A stretch of 64,000 bases of DNA from Cyanophora paradoxa (Eukaryota; Glaucocystophyceae; Cyanophorales; Cyanophoraceae): positions 248,001 to 312,000 of the forward strand of contig QPMI01000420.1 of assembly GCA_004431415.1 (NCBI GenBank). Reading direction: 5' to 3'. A program made the translations under genes and the position numbers. The notes below the pieces were generated by a model. It was not told where the DNA came from, made no database searches, and saw only the letters and a program-made list of their open reading frames with translations. This document shows positions 1 to 10,287 of the stretch, piece by piece (the first letter of the stretch is position 1; each line of letters opens with the position of its first letter).

Positions 1-159
1 GCTGCAGCCTGCAGCTGTAGCCTAGTAGGAAGCCTCGGAAGAATCCAGCTGCCCATATCTGACGTCGATCGCGACGGTCGTGCATTCGGTGCGGTTCAAC
101 GGTTAAGCCTTAGCTGTCCGACAGTCATCGCCGAAAAGACTTGAACTGCGGAGCACTTC

Positions 160-3100
160 GAAATGGGCTCGAAGCAATCGACAACTGTCAAGGTCGGCGG
201 AGTTACCGTTGCGAAGGGTGCGTACGCGTCTGCCCGCGCCGCATATGCGCACGCAATGCGTGTGATCGATATCTATATATATCCTGCAAGGCCGCGAGCG
301 CATGCGCAGCGCCCTTAAAACGTGCATGCGCATATATCCTGAGCATCATAGTATACCTGATCCTCGGCGCCTGCAGGCGACCATACGAAGGCGTGCTTCA
401 CGGTACGTCCTGATCATGATTTGCTTCGACCGAGCCTCCAGTATATACACGCATACTTAGCTTCGAAGTAATATATACTGTACCTGCGCAACTTGCGGTG
501 CCACGGTGTGTATAATTAGGCTTGCGGAATCTCGAAGTACGTATACTAGCTATAGTTCGGGCGCCCTTGTAGGCCGAAAGTGCGTGTAGGCGTTAACGTT
601 GCTATACTCATGAGGCCGCCGCTTCTGCGCAGGGGCCGGACTGCACTGGAGACAAAGTTCTCGCGACAGAAGGCATCGGACACGACTTCTGGAAAGCGTG
701 AGTGAAATCGACCCGTATATCATAGTATGTGACAGCCTGGGCCGCGCGAGCTCTCGCTGGGAGCCACCGTGGCGCGGAGAGCGATCGCGAACCCTTACAA
801 TTAAGCTTTCGAAATTTTTCCAAATCTCACGCATGAAGCTTTGTCACATGGCCAGCCGCTTGGAGGTCGACAATCATTGAATTGCTCGAGCTCGGGCTAG
901 GAGTTCGAATTCGATTGTTTCTTTGCCAGAACTGACGTCGACCATGTTTTTCGTTTTGGGTCGAAAAGATGCCAGGGCAACGGACACAAGTCTTTGGGAT
1001 TTCGAATGACATGGGGCGACAACACGAAAGCCTTCTGCTACAATGTGAACAGCTCTGGAGAGGTCGAGTTGCATAAACAGTGAGCCGCGCGATTTCGCCT
1101 CGCACTTATTGCCCATGCAAACGCCTTCGAGGCCGACGCTGGCTTCTGGATCTCGGTTCCGCTCGCGGGAAGGCTGCTGATCTTGATGCAGGGTCCTCTG
1201 GGATTCTGTCCTCGGCGGGGTCACGATCGAGAGGGGTGCGCTCCACACACCGTTTCGGCAGAAAGCTGCCCGCGCCGGCCGCGGGCCGGCGCCCTCACCA
1301 TGCGCATCCTTCGCCCGCAGGTACCGCCACCAAGGCCTGCTTCACGGTGTGTCTCGAGCGCACGTGCTTTCGGCCTCCATAAGCTTGCTTCCTGGCGATC
1401 GCCGGGCCCGGGGGCGTGCGGCCGCGGATTTCAAAAGCTCGCAATTGATAGTCGCGATTGCGCAGGGGCCGAATTGCACCGGAAGCAAAGTTCTTGAAAC
1501 AAATGGCGTGGGCAGCGATTTCTGGAAAGCGTGAGTGATTTCTGGACATTGTGCATACGTATATGCATCATATGCAAGCTTAAGCATACTATGATAAGGC
1601 CGCTTGGGCGCGAAGGCTAAGTAGAACACGCTCTGGAACTTGTATGACGCGCACCGCATCCGGATCATTGAATGGAGTATCAATATAAATGCATATGAAT
1701 GTGATGATTTTGTTTCTAGAGATATTTCTCCTGCCAGCGCTCGCCAGCGTTTTTCTCCTGCCAGCGCTCGCCTGCAGCTGATATCCCTGACTCATTGCAC
1801 ACTGTGACATGACGCTCGGGGCTGCGCAGATGCCAAGCTTCCGGTCATCAATCTGTGGCTGTGCATGTGCCGAAGCCGTGGGATAATGGCGACCGAAGCG
1901 AAGCCAAGTGCTACAATATCAGCACGGCTGACGGCAGCACTGGCGAGGTCGACGCTAATAGAACGTGAGCTGTATTACGTGCACGTGAGTTTAGAACTCG
2001 TAAGCGCACATTGACGCTGATCATGGGGCTGGGCATGGGGTCCGCGCAGTTTGGAATGGATATATCCCGGGTATTGGGATTCCGCCCTCGGCTGGATTGA
2101 GGTCGACAGGGGTGCGTGTGTGAACGAATACGTTAACGCGCATACACACCGTCGCGAATGCCCTCCAGATAGATAATTAATATTATCATCGAACATGCAC
2201 ACGGAATTTCGAATTCGAAGCTTAAGCCTGCGCGCGTGTCTAGATCTAGAACTCGAGTCTCGGACTAACCTTTGGACTGCAGGAAACGACACCATGGCTT
2301 GCTTCAAGGTATGTAATTACTCCCGCCTTCTCCTCTCATCCTGGGCTTCGCTTATCACGGACCCAATCTGGAATGTAATCATGCGTACCCGCGCGCAGGG
2401 GCCGGAATGCACTGGGGAAAAGGTCTACGCCACGGAGTTTGTCGGAGACAATTTTTGGAAAGCGTGAGTGACCCATCGATCCCGAAAAGGATCTGAACGT
2501 GTGGCTGCATGCATATGGCTGCCATTCTTTTCTATGATCACAGTACTTGCTGTCTAGCTATAGAGCTAATTTTTTATAAGTGCAAAGAAAACCAAGATCG
2601 AGAATTCTTCATGCGCCTGCTTGAGCTTTGGCCAATCCCGAGTTCTTTTTTGCCAAAGCTTCTCGCACCTGACTCGAGTTCTTCCTTGGGGTCGCAGTTG
2701 CAATTACAATAATGAGTACAAAAGCATGGCTGTCCGGCAGACGTGGGCCGGAGGAGACAGCACACAAGCAAACTGTTTCAGCGTTACCAGCTCCGGTAAG
2801 GTCGACATCAACAAAACGTGCGCTCCAGGTCTAGATGCGATGTGTTATACCTTTCGATTGCGCGCGCCTAGGCCTCGGAGATGGAGAAATCCAGTTGATA
2901 TAAAAACATTGCAACTCAGTCGAGTGCAGAGGCTGACTTCTGCATATTCGCAATCGCTGCAGCGTGCCTTGGGAGTACAAAGTAGGCGGAGTAGAGATCT
3001 CGAGGGGTGCGCTTGATCTTGGAATTCCGTACGATGTTCGAAGTTTTTCTCGAATTAAATTTCTTCTTTTCCGTATCAGGTAACGACACGAAAGCCTGCT

Positions 3101-4384
3101 GGTCGGTGCGCCGCGGCTGCGGGCTGCAGACGCGTACGGTTTTAATCGAGCTGATATGCAGAAGGAGAATTGCACTGGAGAGAAATTTTTCGAGACAAGC
3201 GGAGTGGGAGCTGATTTCTTCAAAGTGTGAGTGATCATGATCCCGGCCCGGCTGCTTCGGCATGCCCGGCCGCGGTTTCGCAGCCGTACAATGTCGTTGC
3301 AATTGACGATTAGTACTGACTGTGAAGTGCGGTCGTTTAGATGTCACGCCAATGGATATCCGACGGTGGCCACTCAGCTGAAGACCGACGGCACCAAAGC
3401 CAAGTGCTCTCAGATTATTTATAATGGGGAGGAGGAACGTGACCTCGAAACGACGTGAGCCTCGCTTTCTTCGCTTTCGATATAGCCGGTCATTTAATAA
3501 TCGTCTTGACTCGAGCTTCGCTCGAGTGTGATCATATGCATGATGCTGTGAGTGCCGCAGCGTGAGCTGGGAACCACCTCGTGTTGATGTTGGTGGCGTC
3601 TCGGTTTTGAAGGGTGCGCACGCATGCAATTTGCATGCGCTGTCCTACGGTTGCGAAGCTTTCTAATAAACTTCTGCAGGGGATTACAACAAAATCTGCT
3701 ACATGGTGTGTTATATGTAATTACTCGCGTGGTGCTAAAATAATATATCCATTGCCGAATGATTTCGCTATCTTGCTCGCAGGACTCCGACTGCACCGGA
3801 GAGAGTGGTCTTCAAACACTTGGCGTCGGAAATGACTTCTGGAAAGCGTGAGCGCATCTTCAGAATTTGAGCTCGATCGCTATCGCGATTCCTTCTTTCC
3901 AAGAATTGGTCGCCTTGCTTCGACTGAGAGGCAGACTTTATAATTATAAATATGCATGAATGCATATGTGTCTGAAGATTCGCAACTGAATGTCTTCGCG
4001 ACCTGCGCAGATGCCAAGCCAACGGATACAAATCAGCTGCTGTGCAGCAAGCGTGGTGGGCGGGCGACTACTTTAAAGCCGACTGCTTCAATGTGAACAG
4101 CTCCGGCGAGGTCAACGCCAACAAAATGTGAGCCGCGCTAGCGCTGTTTAGCCCTGCATACATTTAAATTAAAGGAATAAATAATGTTTTCGCCATAGCG
4201 CATCATCGATATCGTCGCTTTTAACGTCGCATGTACACGTAGTTTAATATGTACAATCGGCTTGAGAGCGATAAAATCCTTCAATAAAAGAGCTTCGCGC
4301 TCGCGATCGAGCTTTGCTCGAGGCTGATGCATTTCCCGTGATTGTCGCAGCGTGGACTGGGTCGAGTAAGCACATACATATATA

Positions 4385-4426
<42 letters not shown>

Positions 4427-4741
4427 TATATCATGTACGACACACGTCGAGGCTGATGTGGCTATCGGTTTGGCGCAGCCCGATCGACCCCGATGTTGAT
4501 TATGGGGAGTTGTACGGATACGCAAACGAGCTCGAGGAGGCCCAGGAGGCTACAGAGGCCCTGGCCAACAACGCCGAGGCAAAGCCTTCCTTAAATCATT
4601 TCTTTGTTATTGTCTCGATCGGGCCGGACCGCGCAGGCGTTCGAGGGGGACCTGCAGCTGGAGTGCGAGGACGAGGGGGCGGACACGGCGGAGTGGGCGC
4701 TCGCGCTCGCCGCCGACTCCGAGGCCGCCGATGCTCTGTAG
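160..4741 (+). CDS. Tandem four-cysteine module protein, 5' partial
   Basis: Family not recognised. The gene is a string of a repeated four-exon cassette. Exon A (e.g. 4011-4127) codes CxANGYK...W..GD..KAxC[FY]NVNSSGEV; exon B (e.g. 2963-3006) codes VxWxxxVGGVxIxKG; exon C is always 26 nt (377-402, 1321-1346, 2283-2308, 3080-3105, 3680-3705) and codes GNDTKAC[FW]; exon D is always 65 nt (633-697, 1466-1530, 2399-2463, 3162-3226, 3783-3847) and codes GPxCTGEKxxETxGVGxDFWKA. One module is about 87 residues with four cysteines. Exon phases agree from cassette to cassette, and GT/AG sites are conserved. Further A exons are 969-1079, 1830-1964, 2698-2817 and 3341-3454. The last B exon is short (4351-4365) and joins 4479-4578 and 4637-4741, an acidic tail ending at TAG 4739-4741; the join at 4578 uses a GC donor. 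The first B exon (ending 217) has no clean acceptor. N-terminus lies left of the window. Cysteines and N-glycosylation-like NDT/NSS sites suggest secretion (inference). Confidence 0.8.
4374..4431. repeat. (TA)n microsatellite in an intron
   Basis: An almost pure AT dinucleotide run lies inside the intron 4366-4478 of the module-repeat gene. It is the only long AT run in this otherwise GC-rich region. Confidence 0.9.
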
Positions 4742-5421
4742 CTAGCTGTAGGCCTTGACCTCTAAGGCGGCCGGACGTGCACATTTTGAGCGTACAAGTC
4801 ATTGAATGCCAATGCGCGCACGCGTTAGCACGTGCACACTAGTACTATCCCCCTACGAACTCGATTAAAACCAGATGCCTCCCCCCGCCACAGAGCTAGC
4901 AACAGGCTAGCTCCAAGGCAGCCTCCATAGGACGCCTCCCCGGACGCCTCCATAGGGTGCACGTGGCCACCCGCCCGCACCTGCCCCCCTCCCCGAAGCC
5001 CCCGTCGACCCCCCACAGGGACATTAAATCAGGCGCCCCACACGCAATAAAACACGGGGGCGCGCCCGTGCCATTATATTAGCCCGAGCCCCCCCCTCAC
5101 CTCCCCACCCCCCCTCTAACGACAGCCCCCAAGCTAAGCCCCCAGCGGCTACGACAGCCATATTGCCCTCAAGTAGATGCCACCCCATCAGCAGCCCCAC
5201 AAGAGGAACGCTCATAGTTAGCGACAGCCGATTTCGGCGTCATTCTTCTATATCGCGCTTGCGCGAGTTCGCGAGGGCTTTAATTTTGATTTTGTTCTAG
5301 ATCTAGATCGAGGATCCGAGGGCCGGATCGAGGCCTAGCTATATAGGCCTAGGGGAGCTTCGAAGATCTATGGCTATAGCTAGAGGAGCGAGAGCCGAAG
5401 TCTCTCTGCATCGAAGCCGCT
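4742..5421. other. Intergenic, pyrimidine-rich; no gene seen
   Basis: No reading frame here shows family motifs or consistent splice phases. The stretch 4,860-5,200 is rich in CCCC runs and contains repeated GCCTCC(A/C)(T/C)AGG blocks. Around 5,295-5,390 there are several short palindromes (TCTAGATCTAGA-like, CCTAGCTATATAGG-like). Confidence 0.6.
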
Positions 5422-6389
5422 GTGAACAACGCTGCTACCCCGAAGCCAGCGCCGCCTTGCCGAGTCGACCCCCCGCGCGCGGCGCCAGTGCAGACGCGCC
5501 CAAACGCCCCGCGGCAGTACCTCGACGCGCTCTCCTCCGCCGCTCATGTGCCGCCGTCCATCTACGGTGCACCCGTCCCTTGCTCGCCATATGCGCTTCT
5601 CAGGCGCTGACCACACCCTGCGCGCCCTCTGCCCATACCCGGCGAGGGAGGGCGCACCCGCCAACACGGACCCCGTGGAAATCAACGCGCATGCCCGCGC
5701 CTTCTTTACGTCTCTCCTCCAGGCAGCACGCCCCCTCCCGCCCCCCTTACGCCCGCCGCCACTGCCGCCCGTGCCGCCGCAGACACACCCGGCACCCAAG
5801 ACAGCCGCCTTGAGTCGCTGGTCACAGGCTTCTTCGCCTGCCGCCTCGGCGAGCTTGATAACGGCCGCCTCGAGTCGCTGGTCACAGGCTTCTTCGCCTG
5901 CCGCCTCGGCGAGCCTGACGACGGCCGCCTCGAGTCGCTGGTCACAGGCTTCTTCGCCTGCCGCCTCGGCGAGCCTGACGATGGCCGCCTTGAGTCGCTG
6001 GTCACAGGCTTCTTCGCCTGCCGCCTCGGCGAGCCTGCTTCCACAAGCCCCCCCCCCCCCCCCGCGACTCGGGGGCAGGGTACGAGATGCCCGTACGCCT
6101 CCCCCCCTCCTCCCCCACCCCCCGCCGCCACCGCCGCGCCGCGCCCCGCCGCCGCCGCCGCCGCCGCCGCCGCCCCGCGCCCGCCGCCGCCGCCTCGCAC
6201 CCCGCCGTCCCCGCCGCGCGCCCTGCCGCCGCTGCCGCGCACCCCGCCGCCGCCGCCGTGCACGATCCCGAGGCCGCCGGCGAGGACAAAGCCGGTGGCG
6301 GTGAGGCCACCGGCGAGGACGATGCCGGTGGCGAGGACGAGGCCGGCGGCGCGGATGCCACCGGGGCAGACGCCGACGCCACCCCGTAG
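5422..6389 (+). CDS. Doubtful gene with four 20-residue repeats
   Basis: Function unknown and the model is tentative. An open frame from ATG 5422 is compositionally gene-like to about 5,605, where a TGA follows a possible splice site. The same frame reopens over the 60-bp repeats, where it reads LESLVTGFFACRLGEPDDGR-type units. Differences between repeat units (CTT/CTC, GAC/GAT) fall at third codon positions in this frame but change residues in the overlapping plus frame, which favours this frame. After a 13-C run at about 6,051-6,063, an acidic Gly/Ala/Asp/Glu-rich frame ends at TAG 6387-6389. At least one intron or homopolymer length error is needed to join the pieces. A minus-strand 266-codon frame covers the same repeats and cannot be excluded. 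Confidence 0.3.
5809..6036 (+). repeat. 60-bp tandem repeat, 3.8 copies
   Basis: Four near-identical 60-bp units run in register (5809-5868, 5869-5928, 5929-5988, 5989-6036 partial). Unit 1 differs most (GCTTGATAAC in place of GCCTGACGAC). The 60-bp period keeps all reading frames open. Confidence 0.95.
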
Positions 6390-7249
6390 ATCCCTCTTCA
6401 GTGGCCGCTCCCCTCCCAATAGTGCCCTCTTCCCACCCCGCTCCCTGCCTCCTTTTCTCCCTTCGCAGCCTCGCTCTCTCCTCTCTCCCTCCCCCCTCAG
6501 GTCCACCTCTCCCTACATACCCGATCTTCCGCTACCCCCCCGCCCCCTCCGCCCCCCCCTCAATACTGCAACCTCATGACCGCAACCACCTCCCCCCTCC
6601 AAATCCACCCACCCGCATCTGTACCTTCGTGGCCCGCACCTACCTGTAGCTACTGTAGTACTCGCTCTTAGGCTCCACAGCACCCTTAGCATGTCCACAG
6701 TCCGTCCTTTGTGGCCCCCCAGCGGGGATATACGCGGGGCTGGCCTAACCAATATACTGATATGCCCTCGGGGCTTTTCCTAAAAAAAAAGCTAGAGGAG
6801 CGAGGGGACTCCGGGAGGAAATTCTAGATCTTGACGTGTACGTATACGTGCGATTCTTGGGCCGGGGCTGAGCTCCAGTACTCTTGAGTACTGATTATGA
6901 GCGGCCAGAGTCCGCCCCCCCCCCCCCCCACCCCCCCCCCCCCACCCCACCCCCCCCCCACCCCCCGGCCGCCCCCGGGCTCTCAGATCTAGACTGAGCT
7001 CGAGTCTATAGCTAGCTGCACAGCTAGAGCCTGCAACGTATCACAAGCAAAAGTGATAATCTACCTGAAAAAGAGATCTAGAGATCCAGATCCGATTCTA
7101 AAGTACCTGAGTAAGCTGAAGCCTACAGCTAGCTGCGCTGCTGCACTGCTAGAGCCTGCCAGTTGAAATTCTGTCAAACGTATCATAAGGAAAGGCGATA
7201 ACCTACCTCAAAAAGAGAGATCCAGAACATCAAAGCTTAAAATGCGGCG
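6390..7249. other. Intergenic low-complexity DNA with C tracts
   Basis: No gene is supported. The segment 6,400-6,620 is a CT-rich tract, and 6,915-6,966 is almost pure C interrupted by single A residues. Two related ~60-bp blocks (around 7,020-7,080 and 7,130-7,215) share 'agctagctgc', 'agagcctgc', 'acgtatca' and 'aacctacct/atctacct', so this is a diverged direct repeat. Confidence 0.6.
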
Positions 7250-10195
7250 CTACTCGCCGCGGGAAAGGGGCCGGGGCCGGGGCCGGGGCCGGCGCGCCGG
7301 GGGCAGCGCGGAGGCGGGCACGCGCCAGACCTCCATGCCGCACCGCTCGCTCCACACCTGTCCGCACCTCTGCTTGTTTCTGTGCGGGGACGGGACGGGG
7401 CGGGGCGGGGGCACCTTCACGGCGGGGACCGAGCCCTCGTGGATCGCCTGCCTTAGGCCCGTGCGGGACATCTCAAGGGCCTCCGCCGCCCGACCCAGCG
7501 ACACCGTTCCCTCGCCGGAGGACCGTTCGTCCAAGGCGCGAGGGCGCGACGCGGCGCCGGGCCGTGCTCCCTGCGCCCCCCGCTGGCCGCGCAGCTGCTC
7601 CACCGCCGACCGCGGCACGCGCCACTCCCGCCGGCGCCGCCGGAACGCGGGCGGCGCCTGCGCCGCGTGAGAAGGGCGCCCCGCGCACGACCCGCCGATC
7701 TCCTCGGCGCTCACCTGAATCTCGGCCCCCGGGGCCGCGGGGGGGTACTGCTCCGCCTCAAGCTCCCCGTGCGCGATCATCGAGTGGACCGCCGAGGCCC
7801 GTACCCCCAGAAGGGACGCTGCCCCCCTCTACAAAAACGCTGAGAAGGAGGACGGTAGGCAAGGGTTAGGGGGCGGGGAAGTCGCACCACGGTGAGGTAC
7901 CCCCCCTGGTCCTCGTCTCCTCCCCCCTCCTGTACGGACATCTGGGCCAGCGTCTGGGCGTCTTCCTCCCGGATCCACCTGCGGGCCGCACAGGCACGCG
8001 CGTGAGTCTCGAAAGAGGGCGTAGACGGGAAGAGGGGCGGGCAGGGGTTGGGCGCGCCACCCGCCGACGCCGCCCCGCCCCGAGCGCTTCTCCCCGCGGA
8101 CGAGCCCCTCCTTGACCCAACGCGCCAGCGTCCCCGTGCCCCGGCCCAGCCTGCCGCGCGAGCGACGCGGTCAGAGCGCGAGGGGCCCCCCGGGGGTGCA
8201 CGAACGAACGGGCGGGGAGCTCGGGCGGGGCGCACCGGGCGGCGACGGCGCGGAGGGGTACGAGGGAGTCGAGCTCGCGCCCGCGGCGCTCCTGGAAGGC
8301 CAGGAGGTCGTCCGGCCGCACGCGCCACGCCGGCCGCCCGCGCCCGCCCAGCCGCCGGCGCGACGCCGGCACCTCCCCGGACTGCACCAGGCGGAACAGC
8401 GTGTCCCTGTGTATCCCCTGCGAGCGGACCGAAACGTTGGGGGGGGGGGGGACGGGATCGGGGGGGGGGGGTACGCGGCACCAGCCGCTCGGCGGCCTCG
8501 TCCAGCGTCAGGGCGATGCCGTCGGCCGCCGTCTCCTGCGGGGCGTTCGGGGGGTACAGCAACCCGCCGGAGGGGGGTACGCCGCACCAGCGAGCACTCC
8601 AGGGCCTCGGGACCGCAGGCCTCGTCCTGACGCGCGGGGATCCGGTAAGACCCTACCCGGGGGTATCGGATATCGGGGCGGGGGGTACGCCAGCTACCCG
8701 CATCGCGCCGAGGGCTGCCTCGTGGACCGAGTCCTCCCACGCGAACCAAACGGCCTCTTTCGCCCCCACGCACTGCGCCGCGGTACCCGTCAGGTTACTT
8801 CGGGGGACAGAAAGGTGCCGGGGGTACGGCGCACCATGACGCCTTCGAGGGCGCCGGACTCGAGGCGGGCGCAGACCTCCTCGGGGGGTACGCCGAGGCG
8901 GTGCGATGCCTCCTCCACCTTCGCGGGAGGGTACAGGGTCGGCCGCAGTGGCGGCGCGGTTGGTTCGGCGCGGACCGAGATGAGCCGTGGGGCCGGCCGG
9001 GGCGCCGCCTCCGTCCCCGCCTCGTCCTCGTCCTCGGAGACCAGGGAGAGGGACCCCAGGCCGTCCGCGGACTTGACTCCGATCATCTGCGTGGCGAAAG
9101 TCAAGATCGACGAGGGGGCCCTGCGGGGAGGGGTACGGTGGCGCCGGACCTTGACGCGCATGCTCTCGCGCGCGAGGTACGCCTCGAACGTGACGTCGTC
9201 GTCGACGAGAAACTCGCGCTCGTCCTCGTACCCGGCGGGCGGCGGGCGGCGCTCCAGCACAGCGGCCAGCGCGTGCGAGCGCTTCCGGCGCGAGCGGAGT
9301 GCTCCTGCGGCGGGCGGGCGGCGGCCGCGGCGCGTGAGGAGCGCCTCGAACGAAGCGAAGGGCTAATACGCTCACCGATGCCGTAGCGGTACCTGAGCAG
9401 GCGCGGCGAGGCCCGTCAGGAAGGAACGAAGCGAGCAAGAAAGCAAGGGCCGGGGCGCGCGCTCACGCGAAGCTCTCGTCATTCAGATCCACGACCTCGT
9501 CGTCCACGCCTCCGTAGCCGTAGCCGTAGCCATAGCGGTTCCGCCGCGCCGCCTCCCGCATCTCGCGGAGCCGCGTCCGCACGAACGCCGCCTCTGGGGC
9601 GCCGGCAGCGGTCAGCTCTGGGACGGAGGCGGGGCGTGCGGCCGCCGGCCGCCTCACCGGAATCGCCGCTCGACGAAGAATCATCGTTGCTTCGCGCCTG
9701 CTGGACCAGCTGCCGCGGCCCGACGAGCTTGAGCCGCCCCTTCTGCAAATCTAGATCATGGCCGCAATCCTCGGGGGCCTTCTGCTCTCCGCCGCCGCTG
9801 ACGACTTCCCTGGCGCTCTGAACTACTTCTTGCGGGCGTTTCGGAGTGCTCGCCTCCAGGACGCGGGCCGCCGCCGGCTCAGCGAGGTTGAACGGCTGTG
9901 CGTACGCAAACCGTATCCGGGGCCGCCGCGGCCGGACGGGCAGCGAACGCGGTCGGAGCTCCCGGAGCGCGTCTGTCCTACGAAAAGACGGCGAGATGCG
10001 CGGCAGCGGGGTTTCCGGCCGCCAGGACGACGCGACACCGCCGTCGTGACCGGTCGGCGGCGGGGACGGGGCGGAGAACGCCGCCGTACCGTGCCCGGAA
10101 CCCATTTCCGCGGCACAGCCGGCGCTCCGCTGCGCCGCTGGGTCGCCTGGCGCCTTGGCTGCGAAGAGGGGTATGTCGTTGTGCCTGACTTTCAC
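7250..10195 (-). CDS. Protein with five tandem excisionase-type helix-turn-helix domains
   Basis: Probably a DNA-binding protein. The N-terminal exon starts at ATG 10195 and is Ser/Arg/Pro-rich. Intron 9618-9657 and intron 9393-9466 lead through a 17-nt microexon (9376-9392) and intron 9305-9375 into one continuous frame, all phases matching. An acidic linker follows. Five HTH_17-like modules then occur in order, each a 'xxAAxxLGVxxxxLxxxIxxGxL' helix pair plus a 'WRVxxxxL' wing: VEEASHRLGVPPEEVCARL with wing VWFAWEDSV; LTLDEAAERL-GIHRDTLFRL with WRVRPDDLL; LRAVAARLGRGTGTLARWV with GGWIREEDA; RGAASLLGVRASAVHSMIA with REWRVPRSA; LGRAAEALEMSRTGLRQAI with MEVWRVPASAL. Several modules are split by introns at the same place, in phase 0, with GTGCGC or GTACAG donors. 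Stop TAG at 7250-7252. This HTH class is typical of bacterial and phage excisionases and MerR relatives; a five-fold array is unusual. Exact boundaries of modules 4-5 are less sure. Confidence 0.75.
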
Positions 10196-10287
10196 TCGAG
10201 GCGTTCGAGCCTGAGCCCGGCGCCTCCTCTCGCCCGTCGCCCCCGAGCTTCAACCACTCTTCAGCTCACCGATTTGGCAACTTTGCG
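10196..10287. promoter_or_regulatory. Bidirectional promoter between HTH and VWA genes
   Basis: Only 92 bp separate the two start codons of divergently transcribed genes. The interval contains a TTCACTCGAGGCGTTCGAGCC block with a CTCGAG palindrome and no evident TATA box. Shared control is inferred from the geometry. Confidence 0.5.
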
